From NCBI RefSeq assembly GCF_041381155.1, contig NC_091142.1, forward strand, positions 31,919,528-31,983,527: a stretch of 64,000 bases of DNA, written 5' to 3'. A program made the position numbers and the translations under genes. The stretch is from Argopecten irradians. Its lineage: Eukaryota; Mollusca; Bivalvia; Pectinida; Pectinidae. Below the pieces are notes generated by a model that saw only the letters and a program-made list of their open reading frames with translations, searched no databases and had not been told where the DNA came from. Positions within the stretch are counted from its first letter, which is position 1. Every line of letters begins with the position of its first letter. Shown here piece after piece: positions 23,306 through 35,701 of this stretch.

Positions 23306-26085
23306 TCAGTTTCCTTCACAATATCGCTGCGGTACTTTTACTACTCGTCCACTCCTGGTCACTTTCATGGGCTGGACACTTTCACCAGGGGGTGTATACG
23401 TAGGAGACAATGGCGAGGGCATTGTCCTGACATCAGTATTACCAAGCGTTGGAGACAATGGCGAGGGCATTGTCCTGACATCAGTATTACCATGTGTTGG
23501 AGACAATGGCGAGGGCATTGTCCTGACATCAGTATTACCATGCGTTGGAGACAATGGCGAGGGCATTGTCCTGACATCAGTGGTCAAACCTACAACACGA
23601 ATAGGTCTCAGGAACCTTCGGTTTCGACGATACCGCTTTCCATTAGAGTTCTGTACAACATAAGAACGATGTTTGTATAATACAGTTCCAGCTTCCCACA
23701 TATTTGACTACGCAGGATGTCTGATTAACACACGATCACCGTTGTAGAGTGGTTTGAGTGGTGTGGCTTTTGCGTGCTTATCAAAGTTCCTCTGTTGTTT
23801 TTCCTGACGGGTGTTAAGACTGGAATATGTAGCAGCGTCCAAGGTAGATGCTAAAAGTGGAGCTGTTGTAGGTAACTTTGACTTCAGCCATCGACCGAAG
23901 AACATTTGTGCTAGTGACAAGCCCACACCTTCAATGTTGGTGTTGCGATAATCTAACAATGCCAAGTATGGGTCTTTGGCTTTCAGTAGGAGGCGTTTTA
24001 CAGTTTGTATCATACGCTCAGATTGTCCATTAGCTTGAGCATGATATGGACTGGTTGTAGTATGTTTGAATCCACATTGGTGTGAAAATTCTCTGAATTC
24101 CCCACAGTTGAACTGAGGGCCATTGTCAGATATCACCTCATCAGGAATTCCGTATTTAGCCATTACGCTTTTCACATGGCTTATCACGCACTTTGAAGTA
24201 AGTGTCTCTAGTTTCGAAATTTCTGGCCATTTAGAAAAATAGTCAACTGAGAATATGTAGTGCTCACCTTTGAACTCAAACAGGTCCATCCCGATCCTTG
24301 ACCATGGTCGAGTAGGTATTTCCGGTGCAATCATGGGTTCTTTCGGATTTTGGTTTTGGTATTTAGCACATACTTCACACGATCGGATTTTTTCCTCAAT
24401 GTCGCGTGTCAATCCCAACCATAACAGCACATCTCTGACATCTCTGGCGCAATCCTTACATTTGGTTATGCCTAGATGATATGAGTGAATTATGTCCAAC
24501 ATTTCATTTTTCATAGATTTTGGTATCACAAGTTTGTGGCTTTTGAAGACGAGTCCATCAATGCACGATATCTCATCGCGAAATGTCCAATAAGGGAGTA
24601 ATGCTGAGGGTACCTTATTTTTGACATCAGGCCATCCATCGAGGAGCATGTCCTGTAGCTGATTGAGCTCCTCATCTTTTGCTGTGTGATCTTGTAGACG
24701 TGTACATTTCTGGTGAAACTGGTAAGTATGCTGTCAGGTGAAGCTCGTTTACCTGAAGCTCGGGGACTAATGGCTCCTTGGTTTCCTTAAGAAAGGAACG
24801 ACTGAGATGATCGGCAATAAACATATCCTTGCCAGGTTTATAAACGACGTTGACATCATAGTTTTGCATAGTTAATAACAGCCTCTGTAGCCTCGGGGGC
24901 GTTTGTAGTATGGTTTTTTTTTAATATTGACTGCAAGGGTTTGTGGTCAGATTCAACAGTGATCTGTTGTGCGTAAACATACTCGTGAAATTTCTGACAG
25001 CCATATAAAATAGCGAGTGTCTCTTTCTCTATCTGCGAATACCGTTGTTGTGTCTCCGTCAAGGCGCGAGAGGCATACGCAACGGGTTTGTTGTCTTGCA
25101 CAAGTACAGCTCCTAATCCTTTACTACTTGCATCAACGGATAGTGTTATCGGCTTACTACTGTCATAGTACTGCAGCAGCGGTGTTGACGAAGTCATCTC
25201 GATGATCTTGTTGAAACAACTGTCCTGCTCAGGACCCCAGTGCCATTTAGTGTCTTTTTCTAAAAGTACACGGATTGGGCTGCTCACTTCAGATAACCTT
25301 GGCATGAATTCCGCAAGTTATTGTATAAACCCCATGAATGTTTGCAGTTCTTTCACATTGGTGGGTTTCTCCATACTCTTGACAGCACGGACTTTCTCCG
25401 GGTCTGGCATAAGGCCATCTTTAGTTAACAAATGTCCCATGTAGATCACTTCCGCCTTACTTATTTCACATTTGTCAGCCCCTAACTTCACATTGTTCTC
25501 GCGAACGCGTTCCAACACTTTTCTAAGACGCTGGTCATGTTCCTCCTGGGATGTGCCCTATACTAAGATGTCGTCAATGATTGCCTCAGTACCGTCCAGA
25601 TCTTCAATCATCTCTGAGATGACTCTTTGAAATACCTCAGGTGCACTTTTAACACCAAATGGTAGACGTGTGTAACGGTAACGGCCAAAGGGTGTGTTGA
25701 AGGTACACAACTTTGAGCTAGCCTCATCGAGCTTGATTTGCCAAAATCCCGACACTAAATCCAACTTACTAAAAACCTTTGCGCCTGGCATCTGTGACCC
25801 GACATCCTCAATGGTTTTCAAGGGATAATGTTCACGCTGAACAGCTTTGTTGAGATCACAGGGGTCAATACATAGTCTGAGTTTTCCGTTAGGTTTTAAC
25901 ACAGTTACTAAGGAGTTTACCCACTTGGTTGGTTTAGACTCCTTAACCACTACGCCGAGTTTTTCCATCCTGTCCAGTTCCTCCTTCACCTTTTCTGTAA
26001 GAGCAATAGGCACGCGCCGTGGAGGATGTTCACAACTGGAGGTACAGATTCATCAATTTTTATGGGATGTTCTCTAGGCAAGCAA
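23306..26085 (-). pseudogene. Ty3/Gypsy retrotransposon pol, decayed and 5'-truncated
   Basis: Minus-strand pieces run in pol order. Reverse transcriptase (25558-26050) has LRLCIDPCDLNKAV, LPFGVKSAPEVFQR and IDDILV, followed by an in-frame TAG. The connection (25318-25518) ends in an in-frame TAA. RNase H (24856-25305) has SVDASSKGLGAVLVQ and SDHKPLQSI. Integrase (23708-24649) has an HHCC finger (CEVCAKY), DLFEFKGEHYIFSVD and SDNGPQFNCGEFREF. The tail (23306-23701) lies beyond a TAG at 23705. Frameshifts fall at a T8 run near 24915, near 24700 and near 26025. Gag, protease and LTRs were not seen. The tail contains a fourfold 16-residue repeat and ends in VKVPQRYCEGN. With three stops and three frameshifts this copy is inactive. 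Confidence 0.85.
23403..23594 (-). repeat. 48 bp tandem repeat, four units
   Basis: GGAGACAATGGCGAGGGCAT starts at 23403, 23451, 23499 and 23547. On minus it encodes four copies of GNTDVRTMPSPLSPTH in the retroelement's C-terminal tail. The units are nearly identical, so the amplification is recent relative to the decay around it. Confidence 0.9.
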
Positions 26086-26252
26086 TTTTCGTGTTTTTAT
26101 CTTGTATAGTGGAATGGGTACAGATTCATCAATTTTTATGGGATGTTCTCTAGGCAAGCGGAAGAAGAGAAAACAACATCCTGAATTTAGAAGCCTTTTA
26201 CGATCATGCAATAGGGGCAGCAGGTACAATTATAACGCCCTACCTGCAGGGC
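26042..26252 (-). mobile_element. R1 head fragment joined to a duplicated retroelement segment
   Basis: A ~42 base segment of the Gypsy sequence (GTACAGATTCATCAATTTTT onward) occurs at 26042-26083 and again at 26118-26160. Between the copies lies TTGTATAGTGGAA, an R1 motif, and after the second copy comes an R1 head piece ending CTACCTGCAGGGCC at 26252. The arrangement indicates rearrangement at or near an R1 insertion. Confidence 0.6.
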
Positions 26253-26519
26253 CCAAACTTAATTCTGAACATAACAATACATTTAAAAGTGTTTTAAAGT
26301 TAAAAAAAAAAAAAAAAATCCTCCTCCCCAATCTCATCCCATCCACAATATTCTTTGCCTAAGTTTATAATATGCATAAATATTGCCCAATGGAACCTAA
26401 TATGATATATAACATTTTAATTGTGGTATATTATGGCACAAGATGAACTTTAATCTTACATAAGTTTTCAAAACTAGGTCAGTGACCTATGTTTGACACT
26501 AGGTCATATTTTCCAAAAT

Positions 26520-26739
26520 GTTTGTTTATTTGCTTGATTAATTAACGTCCGATTAACAGCTATGGTCATGTAAGGAATGCCTTCCATGTATGCGGTATGT
26601 TGTGCGAGGTGCACGTTTTTTGGAGACTGCGATGGCCCTGCATGTAGGGCGTTAGAATTGTACCTGCTGCCCCTATAACATGATCGTAACAGGCGACTAA
26701 ATTTAGGATCTTATATTTTCAATTCTTCCTAACTGACTT
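26520..26739. mobile_element. two R1 fragments in opposite orientation
   Basis: 26520-26630 is a tail-side fragment (minus sense) ending GGAGACTGCG. At 26633 an R1 head begins in plus sense, GGCCCTGCATGTAGGGCG, and runs to CCTAACTGACTT. The two lie head to head, so they are either an internal inversion or two insertions. Confidence 0.7.
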
Positions 26740-26989
26740 CGTTGCAAACTAGGCCCAGCACGCTCATGTTGCATTAATATCTATATGTAATCAATGCGTT
26801 ACTATACTTTTCAACAACCCAATAAATTATCTATTGTGTATGAAACGACGCGTGAGTATTTGCAAGGAAACCCCCTAACCGCGTTGGTAAACATACCTGA
26901 AGCAGCTTGATATTGGTGATATTTTAAAACAGTTGAAACTGACATGTGGATGATTTAAGTTCTATGTGCCGTAATTTTCCTACTCAATT

Positions 26990-27102
26990 TATTTGTTTGA
27001 TTAATTAACAGCTATGGTCATGTAAGGACGGCCTCCCATGTATGCGGTGTGTTGCGTGTATGTTGTTTCTTTGATTATTTTAACATCCTATTAACAGCTG
27101 CG
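26990..27102 (-). mobile_element. R1 tail fragments
   Basis: Two short tail pieces follow one another, each with a TATTAACAGCT or TTAACAGCTATGG core, at 26990-27065 and 27066-27102. Confidence 0.6.
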
Positions 27103-27162
27103 AGGTCAGAATGAAGATCTTTTCATACTGTACCCAACATAACCAACTTTGTGTGTGTGTAC

Positions 27163-27644
27163 GGCCCTGCAGGTAGGGCGTTAGAATTGTACCTGCTGCC
27201 CCTATTGCATGATCGTAAAAGGCGACTAAATTTAGGATCTTATCTTTTCTCTTCTTCCTAACTGACTTTATCTTTCCTAATGCCTCCCTTGGCACCGCCT
27301 CACTTTTGGCCTTGAATTGAGCGTTCGCCCCTGTGAGGAAGGCTCTGGGTTCTGTCCCCTGGCCGAGACACACCAAAGTCTTTAAAAGTGGTAGTTTCTG
27401 CTCCTGCTTAGCGTTCAGCATACAGGGAGTGGGACGACTGGTTCGCCCGTTGTCAGTATTATGTGACCGGGTGGGGTGCTTCAGTGATATAGCACTATAA
27501 AAAGGGCAACAGCTCCACTATACAAGAAGACACAACACGAATATACCGCAGTCACCTCGCACCACAACATACACGCAACACACCGCATACTTGGGAGGCC
27601 GTCCTTACATGACCAGAGCCGTTAATAAATCAAACAAACAAACC
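27163..27644 (+). mobile_element. R1 element
   Basis: It runs from GGCCCTGCAGGTAGGGCG to CGTTAATAAATCAAACAAAC. A deletion removes part of the GTGTGTTGCTTGGTGTCTTC region near 27475. The opposite strand keeps the recurring open frame. Confidence 0.85.
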
Positions 27645-28096
27645 AACATTGTGATAATTACAATACTTACAATGCATAAATTGTACAAGTATAATTAAGA
27701 GCTGAAATCATATTTACATCTACAGTACATAAGGTCAGAGCATGAAGCCATGTTGTGTTATTTGTAATTTTACTTGATTGGTCGAAAATTTTGATATGCC
27801 ATATTTCTTTAGCAATCTATTGGAAAACATCGGGATCGATGCATTAAGCTGTGAATCAATCCAATGGACCATGATGCATTATAAAGATACGGTACAACAC
27901 AAAAGTTGTGCATTGTAAAATTCTTGTTTGTTTGCCTTATGTATGTCTAGATGGAAACAAACTTGCAGTATTCTCTTAAAAACGTAGGAATTACAAATAA
28001 TAATGTAAAAGTGCGACATGAAATTTATATAACGTGGCTTCGTAGCCTGATCGTATGTTATACGAATATATCATGGGTTACACTGCTCTAGGTCAT

Positions 28097-28265
28097 TGTT
28101 TGTTTGATGATTTTTAACCTCCTATTAACAACCAGGGTCATGTAAAGACGGCCTCTCATGCATGCAGTGTGTAGCGTGTGTGAAGTGCGTATTTTGGTAG
28201 ACTGTGGTATCTTCGTGTTGTGTCTTCTTGTATAGTGGAACTGTTGCCCTTTTTATAGCGCTATT
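28097..28265 (-). mobile_element. R1 element, 5'-truncated, with 10 bp TSD
   Basis: About 170 tail-side bases are flanked by TCTAGGTCAT at 28087-28096 and 28266-28275. Confidence 0.8.
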
Positions 28266-28486
28266 TCTAGGTCATACTATTGAACCCGAGGTGGTGGTAA
28301 TCAACAAGTGTTATAAAACCCATTTCACTGCACTAGAAATGTTTATATGATGAATTTTGGTAGTATCCATTGGTAGTTATCATTAATCAACGCATCATAG
28401 TCCCTTTCGCATTGACTGCGTTCCTGAAATTGTGACATGCACAAAAGTACTTCCTCGAGGACGACGTTATTGCCAAGATAAACAAT

Positions 28487-28700
28487 ATGGTGCAATTTTT
28501 CTGTTGTTTACAAAGCGGACGACTGTGTAGAAGAAAATTGTATAAGTTTATTTCGGTTCCCAAAGAATAAACGGAAAACGCCAGGCGTGGAGTAAGGCAG
28601 TCAAGAGAGAAGATTGGTATCCGACAGATGCTAGTTATGTTTGCTCTAAATGCTTTGATCGAAGCTGGCACAGCGATAACCTAGACGATGTCAACTATAA
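28487..28700 (+). pseudogene. THAP-domain relic
   Basis: Plus-strand pieces read FRFPKN, then after a one-base shift RQAWSKAVKRED, DASYVCSKCF and DRSW. Phe-Pro followed by Trp and a late Cys is the THAP pattern. The first cysteine pair is distorted (CCLQSGRLC) and the final His is replaced. An R1 copy begins immediately downstream at 28720. Confidence 0.45.
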
Positions 28701-28719
28701 GCCAACGTTGTTTTCTATG

Positions 28720-29216
28720 TACCTGCTGTCCATATTGCATGATCGTTTAAGGCGACTAAATTTAGGATTTTTTCTTTTTCTCTTCTTCCTAACTGACTGT
28801 TTTCTAATGCCTCCCTTGGCACCGCCTCACTTATGGCCTTGAGTTGAGCGTTCGCCCCTGTGAGGAAGGCTCTGGGTTCTGTCCCCTGGCCGAGACACAC
28901 CAAAGTCTATAAAAGTGGTAGTTTCTGCTCCTGCTTAGCGCTCAGCAAACGGGGAGTGGGACGACTGGTTCGCCCGTTGTCAGTATGTGACCGGGTGGGG
29001 TGTGTTGCTTGGTGTCTTCGGCGGCATGCTTCAGTGATATAGCACTATAAAAAGGGCAGTAGTTCCACTATACAAGAAGACACAACATGAATATACCGCA
29101 GTCTCCCATAACACGCACCTCGCACAACATACACGCAACACACCGCATACATGGGAGGCCGTCCTTACATGACCATAGCTGTTAATAGGACGTTAATTAA
29201 AGAACCAAACCAAACT
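28720..29216 (+). mobile_element. R1 element, slightly 5'-truncated
   Basis: It starts at GTACCTGCTGTCC, missing ~20 head bases, and ends TTAATTAAAGAACCAAACC, a tail differing from the usual CAAA repeat. Confidence 0.8.
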
Positions 29217-32200
29217 ATTAAGTGGTAAGAAGATGACATTGCCTGTTTAAAATGAAGTTTAATACTTTCAAGTAACTGGAAAAAAGGAAAAAGAGATTCA
29301 ATTGAGAACAAAACTTATTTAATTCAAAGGTTCATGTTGAAGTAATAACTCAAGATTTGTTTGTCTTTCATAAGTTAAAAACCGTTCTGAAACAAGGATG
29401 TGTTGGAAAGATACTTGTTCAGTAAGTATTACAATTAAAGGTGAATCATACTTATATATCTAAAGTTTTTAAAGTAAAAGATATATACCATGTATTTTTG
29501 TGTAAGAAATTAAATTTGTAAAATATACAGATAAATGTAATTTGTGTTATTTTTTATATCGCTTTGTACCTCAAGATGAAATGATTTATTCAAGTCAGTG
29601 GTAAAAATGAATGCAAATGTGCCAAGTGTCTTAATTTAATGTTAACAATATCAATGCTGTTGAGTTTAATTTAATTAAAAAATTATATATTCTAAAATGC
29701 TGCACTTTTCATTCATTTTTATCACTGACAGTTGAAAAGGACGAACAAGGTCAGATTCTGACGTCTAAAAAACTTTCACATCCAACTTGTATCCGACCAA
29801 AATCCAACGTTGGATTCTGACGTCCATGTGCCTGCTGGGAGTGTATCCATTTACCATTTTGTGTGGATTTTGTATAATTGATAATATAGGTACAATTTAT
29901 GAGAATGATTAAATCGATAAAATTGTCATGTAACAAACCCATCTTTATTTTATCAGGAGTCGGAATCAGAGTAGAGATTGGCAGAAGAGTGACAATACAA
30001 GAGCACTTTCATATGTTGTTAGAGGCGTGTATGTTTGAAAACAATCTATTAGGTCAAAATTATGCCAAAGGCAGCAATCTGTAAATATATGTATGTACGT
30101 AATTAGCCCCCCCCCCCTTTCCGATATAGAGTTGAAGTTGTATAAATGCCCCCGTGCCATGGAATTTACAATGTAAATTTTACAACTTGTTATTTGTATT
30201 CCATATTGCATGTACTTGCAACAAGTCTTTTACATGTGAATCACAACATAAGAATGCGTCTCAAAGGATAAAAGGCATATATGCATGCTTACTGAAACAG
30301 ATTAATGTGTCATAAGTACAGAAAGTATTAAAATATTTCGCCCACTACATACATTTTGGTTCATTAATAAGCCAAAATTATTGAATTACAGCGAATACGG
30401 TTTATGTATTCCACTGTACTTTATATTTTTGTAAATTATATTTGTAGGTTAAACTGATAATAGCTTAATGGATTTTCTTTTGTAATTGATTTGGTGTTAA
30501 AGTGAGGCGTTTATATGTAAGTAAGTTTTTCAAAGGACTTGTTTTTGAGCCGTACCTATTGTATAATGGTGTTCCTTGATTGAATTTTAGGACACTGCTC
30601 CATGATTGGAAAATAAACTGACCACGTCACCAACTGAAAACTGTGATAAGGAACACCATGTCTGTGCTTTCAAAAACAGTTGAGCTGTTTTTCCTGTCTG
30701 TATATGTTGAGAACTGAATCTGCAGCTTTCATGGGACATAACTCGAGCCTTGTTCACTCCGGTGAATTATGGAAATTTGGTCACAAAAACTATTAAGAGC
30801 TGATTGAGTGTTGCTGGTAATCATTCAACACAAGTGTTGAAAGAAAGATTGATTTCTTGATGGATATAAGAAACAAATCATACTGACCAAATGTTGGATT
30901 TCTAGTCTATAATCTATGATATGAATAGATAGTGCATTTAATATCAATATGACAGTTTTAATGCTAAATCTTTTGTCAGAACTTTTTCTGAAGTTTTTGT
31001 AAAAGTTTCATTATGTCATATTTGTGATTATGTCAATTCTAACTTCTCAATGAGCAGAACATCTATCTTATACATGCTCAGGTTCTGTTCTTTCTTTCAT
31101 TTTTGAATAAATCAAATATTACAGTGATTGATTTTGTTAATCATAATTTAAGGATTCAAACTTTTAATATTTAAAAGATATTTTTTCATAAAAGAAAATC
31201 TATAAGATGATGCTGCATCAGAGACTGGATGCCAATTTGCTATTGTGCTTTGTCTGTTGTCATCATAGAGTGCCATTACAGGTTCATACATAACATTTTC
31301 ACTTTGTATTTTTTTCTGATCTTGGAATGGAATTCAATTCAAACTTACATACATGTATGGGAAATATTTCATAAACAATATTTGTTATTTACTTGCTTCT
31401 ATTAAATTTATATGTGGAATTCTTATGGCTTTCAAGTTTGATTTTGTTTAACTTCCTTTAAGCAGCCAGGTGCATTTAGGTATGTACCAGGTTTAGGAAA
31501 TGAAGGGAAGACATAACAGGTAGTACATTGATAAAAATCACTGACCTTCAAACAGGTACTTTGGAAGTCATGTGACCAAAGACCTAAGACCCCTGTTATC
31601 AGTGTTTGGTTTACATATGACATTCATATATCCCCTTGATGCTAATAATTTAATATATGAATTGAGACCTTAGATCAAAAATAACTTAGCAACCACAAAA
31701 TTTGATCATTTCTATGTATGAAAATGCAATTTTATTGTTATGAAGCATTCAATTATGCGAATGAGAAATAATTGAAAGTGGTTGCTAGGGTACACAGCCT
31801 TTCATAGAGTATTTTTCCATCACAAAATTGTTATAGTCATGAAAATTTATGAATGTCTCAAAGAAAAACTTTTGTGAAAATGCTATATATATATCAAAAA
31901 ACTTTAAATGAATGCAAAATTGAATCCAGGTAAGACTTTTGTAATATAATACTGCTTGGTTGCTATGCAACGGTTGGTTACTAATAAAAGTTAACCAAAA
32001 TATTTTTTTCATTGAAAAACAGATATTTTATCATCTTCACATGCATAACATGTCTTTATCAGAAAAAATATACACTAGATTACATTAAAATGTACACAAC
32101 AACCCCATTTATATATTTTAGAAAAATGTTGCTAAGGGAAATGGTTGCTATGGATTTAACATCCAATAACTTTTTTCTTAGAACAATGACATACCATTTT

Positions 32201-32280
32201 CTCGTCATTTTTATAAAGATATGGATGTCCTCTGCAAAATGAGCATCTTTGGAAAAAAGTTAATTATTCCTTCATATTTT
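29217..32280. other. AT-rich DNA with no recognised gene
   Basis: No domain-bearing frame or family repeat was found on either strand. Small items only: a C10 run near 30106, and a GGTGTTCCTT/AAGGAACACC inverted pair at about 30569 and 30645. Open frames are short and of random composition. Confidence 0.5.
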
Positions 32281-34204
32281 TAGGTCATCCTGACCCTCCC
32301 TTCGGGTCAGGATGACCTATAGTCGTCATGTTTCGTCCGTCGTCGTCCGCCGTCCGCTGTGCGTTAACTTTTCACATTTTGAACTTCTTCTCAAGTTCTA
32401 CCAGTGCGATTTGGCTGAAACTTGCATGAAATGATCCTGCCATGGTCCCGACAAAGTGTTGTTATTTTTGGGTCGATCCGAAATCCAAGATGGCCGCCAA
32501 AGCCACCATCTTGAAAAACACATTTGAACTTCTTCTCAAGTTCTACCGGTGCGATTAGGCTGAAACTTGCATGAAATGATCCTGACTTGGTCCCGACAAA
32601 CTGTTGTTATTTTTCGGGTCGATCCGAAATCCAAGATGGCGGCTGAGGCGGCCATCTTGAAAATACATTTTTGAACTTCGTCTCAAATTCTACTGGTGCA
32701 ATTAGGCTGAAACTTGCATGAAATGATCCTGACATGGTCCCGACAAAGTGTTGTTACTTTTCGAGTCGATCCGAAATCCAAGATGGCCGCCACAGCCCCC
32801 ATCTTGAAAACACATTTTGAACTTCTTCTCAAGTTCTACCGGTGCGATTTGGCTGAAACTTGCATGAAATGATCCTGACATGGTCCCGACAAAGTTTTGT
32901 TATTTTTCGGGTCGATCCGAAATCCAAGATGGCCGCCAAAGCCGCCATCTTGAAAGCACATTTTGAACTTCTCAAGTTCTACTGGTGCGATTTGGCTGAA
33001 ACTTGCATGAAATGATCCTGACATGGTCCTGACAAAGTGTTGTTATTTTTCGGGTCGATCTGAAAATTCAAGATGGCCGCCACAGCCGCCATCTTGAAAA
33101 CACATTTTGAACTTCTTCTCAAGTTCTACATGTGCGGTTTGGCTGAAACTGGCATGAAATGATCCTGATATGGTCCCGACAAAGTGTTGTTCTTTTTCGG
33201 GTCGATCCGTAATCCAAGATGGCCGCCAAAGCCGCCATCTTGAAAACACATTTTGAACTTCTTCTCAAGTTCTACCAGTGCGATTTGGCTGAAACTTGCA
33301 TGAAATGATCCTGACATGGTCCCGACAAAGTGTTGTTATTTTTTCGGGTCAATTCAAAAACCAAGATGGCCGCCCACAGCCGCCATCTTTTAAAAACACA
33401 TTTTGAACTTCTTCTCAAGTTCTACCAGTGCGATTTGGCTGAAACTTGCATGAAATGATCCTGACATGGTCCCGACAAAGTGTTGTTATTTTTCGGGTCG
33501 ATCCGAAATCCAAGATGGCCGCCAAAGCCGCCATCTTGAAAACACATTTTGAACTTCTTCTCAAGTTCTACCGTGCGGTTTGGCTGAAACTAGCATGAAA
33601 TGATCCTGATATGGTCCCGACAAAGTGTTGTTATTTTTCGGGTCGATCCGTAATCCAAGATGGCCGCCAAAGCCGCCATCTTAAAAACACATTTTGAACT
33701 TCTTCTCAAGTTCTACTGGTGCGATTTGGCTGAAACTTGCATGAAATGATCCTGACATGGTCCCGACAAAGTGTTGTTATTTTTCGGGTCAATCCGAAAA
33801 ACCAAGATGGCCGCCACAGCCGCCATCTTTAAAACACATTTTGAACTTCTTCTCAAGTTTTACCGGTGCGATTTGGCTGAAAACTTGCATGAAAATGATC
33901 CTGACATGTCCCGAAAGTGTTGTTATTTTTCGGGTTATAAAATCAGTGGCCGCCACCTTTAAAAACATTTTGAAAAATGGATGGTCCCGACAAAGTGTTG
34001 TTACATCTCTGGGCTTACCATGACACTATATCTAATTAATTTCCTACATGTTAAGGCCCTTTGGCCTCTTGTTTGAAAGAAAATTTGTTGAAAGAAATTG
34101 AAAATGATCCTGACATGGTCCTGACAAAGTGACACCATATGAAATTAAATTTACTATTGCCAAGGTAGTCAGATGACCGTTAAGGCCCTTTGGGCCTCTT
34201 GTTT
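32281..34204 (-). mobile_element. pearl-like tandem-core element (copy D)
   Basis: The element reads on minus. Its 3' end at 32281-32318 is a near-perfect hairpin, AGGTCATCCTGACCC pairing with GGGTCAGGATGACCT, next to CGTCGTCCGCCGTCC. The core has about eleven ~146 bp units starting near 32381, 32526, 32673 and 32819, each with GAACTTCTTCTCAAGTTCTA, CATGAAATGATCCTGA and a CCAAGATGGC/GCCATCTTG pair. The 5' hairpin AAGGCCCTTTGGGCCTCTTG lies at 34181-34200, and a second partial 5' end is at 34051-34075. Confidence 0.7.
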
Positions 34205-35159
34205 CTGTTGAAATGGACAAGTCATATTGCTATATATCAGTACGGCAAAATGAGGGAAACGTTGCCATAGAGACACTTTTTAAAATCGACGCTTTGAAAC
34301 AATAGATACATCGATTTATGATTTATATTTATTAATAGACACAAGACATCCATACAAATACATTAAAGTAAGAACAAATGAAACAAGAGGCCCAAAAGGC
34401 CTTGACGGTCACCTGAGTGCTGCTACAGAAAGCATTGCAAAGTTGGTTCAAATCTGTAAAAAGTATTTACGAATCAGAATAAACTTTAAAGTTGAACCTT
34501 TATATTAGAATTTTTTTTTTTTTTTGTTTTTCATTTTAATAGTTAGTGTATTATGTTACCAAACCTTATGCTTCAAAATCCAATTTGCTTCGCCAAAATT
34601 AACAAAACCAAACTAGAAGTCAGTTAGTGTCAGTGATTTATGAATTTCATTTTTTAATCTATGAAGATTATTTGGTTTCATCAAACCTGTGAATTCAGAA
34701 GCAGATTTTTAGGTCACCTGAGACGCAGTCTGGGGGTCGGCCAGGACCAATATGGATATGACGATAAAATGCTATCTCAGGCTAATAATTCTAACCCAGT
34801 ATAACTAATTTCCTATGAAAATAAGCAGATAACATTCATAAATGTGTTTTTCCTATATAAACTATAGTAAACTTGACCCCCTCCCCAGGGGGAAACATAA
34901 GACCCCAGGGTCATATAATTCACAATTTTTGTAATGGACCTTAAGACCTTTCCATCTATGAAGAGTATCTGATTTTTAGATTTCGAGAATTTCAGAAGAT
35001 TTTTTTTAAGATTTCGCCTGTTTGGCCCCGCCCCTAAGGCCCCTGAGAGTCAGTCATGAAAAATTTGTTAATAGGATTCAATGGCTATTTAATAAGGATA
35101 ATTCTGACAACATTTAACTAATTTTCTATTATAAATGACCAAATAATGCTCCAAAATGT

Positions 35160-35701
35160 TGGCCCTGCAGGTAGGGCATTAGAATTGTACCTGCTGCCCC
35201 TATTGCATGATCATGAAAGGCGACTAAATTTAGGATCTTATCTTTTCTTTCTCCCTAAATTACTTTTACGTTTATTTTCCTATAGTCTCCCTTGACACCA
35301 TCTCACTTTTGGCCTTTGGTTGAGCGCTCGCCCCTGTGAGGAAGGCTCTGGGTTCTGTCCCCTGGCCGAGACACACCAAAGTCTATAAAAGTGGTAGTTT
35401 CTGCTGCTGCTTAGCGCTCAGCATAACGGGAGTGGGACGACTGGCTCGCCCGTTGTCAGTATTATGTGACCGGATGGGGTGTGTTGCCTGGTGTCTTCGG
35501 CGGCATGCTTATGTGATATAGCAATATAAAAAGGGCTACAGTTCCACTATACAAGAAGACACAACACGAGTATGCCGCAGTCTCCCAAGACACGCACCTC
35601 ACACGGTATACACGCAGCGCACCGCATACATGGGAGACCGTCCTTACATGACCATAGCTGTTAATAGGACGTTAATTAATCAAACAAACAAACAGACAAA
35701 A
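35160..35701 (+). mobile_element. R1 element, complete, with 12 bp TSD (reference copy)
   Basis: GCTCCAAAATGT flanks it at 35148-35159 and 35702-35713. Related core units read AATGCTTCAAAATGTGTTTT uninterrupted, so the insertion ends are known. The element is about 541 bases, from TGGCCCTGCAGGTAGGGC to a (CAAA)n-type tail. The stretch GAGCGCTCGCCCCTGTGAGG plus GGGTTCTGTCCCC looks like a worn tRNA with a B-box-like motif. This supports a long SINE-like retroposon mobilised by a LINE. Confidence 0.9.

Noticed and set aside
23403..23594. CRISPR-like array
   Set aside because: Units are contiguous and encode a peptide repeat; there are no spacers, and the DNA is animal.
23285..23680. Plus-strand frames with repeated RQWRGHCPDISIT or GDNGEGIVL
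   Set aside because: These are opposite-strand shadows of the 48 bp repeat in the retroelement's minus-strand tail.
30106..30117. C-run as a regulatory element
   Set aside because: A simple homopolymer with no supporting context.
32836..33317. Minus-strand frames across 32.8-33.3 kb (MSGSFHASFSQ repeats)
   Set aside because: They are translations of the ~146 bp core units of a repeat element.
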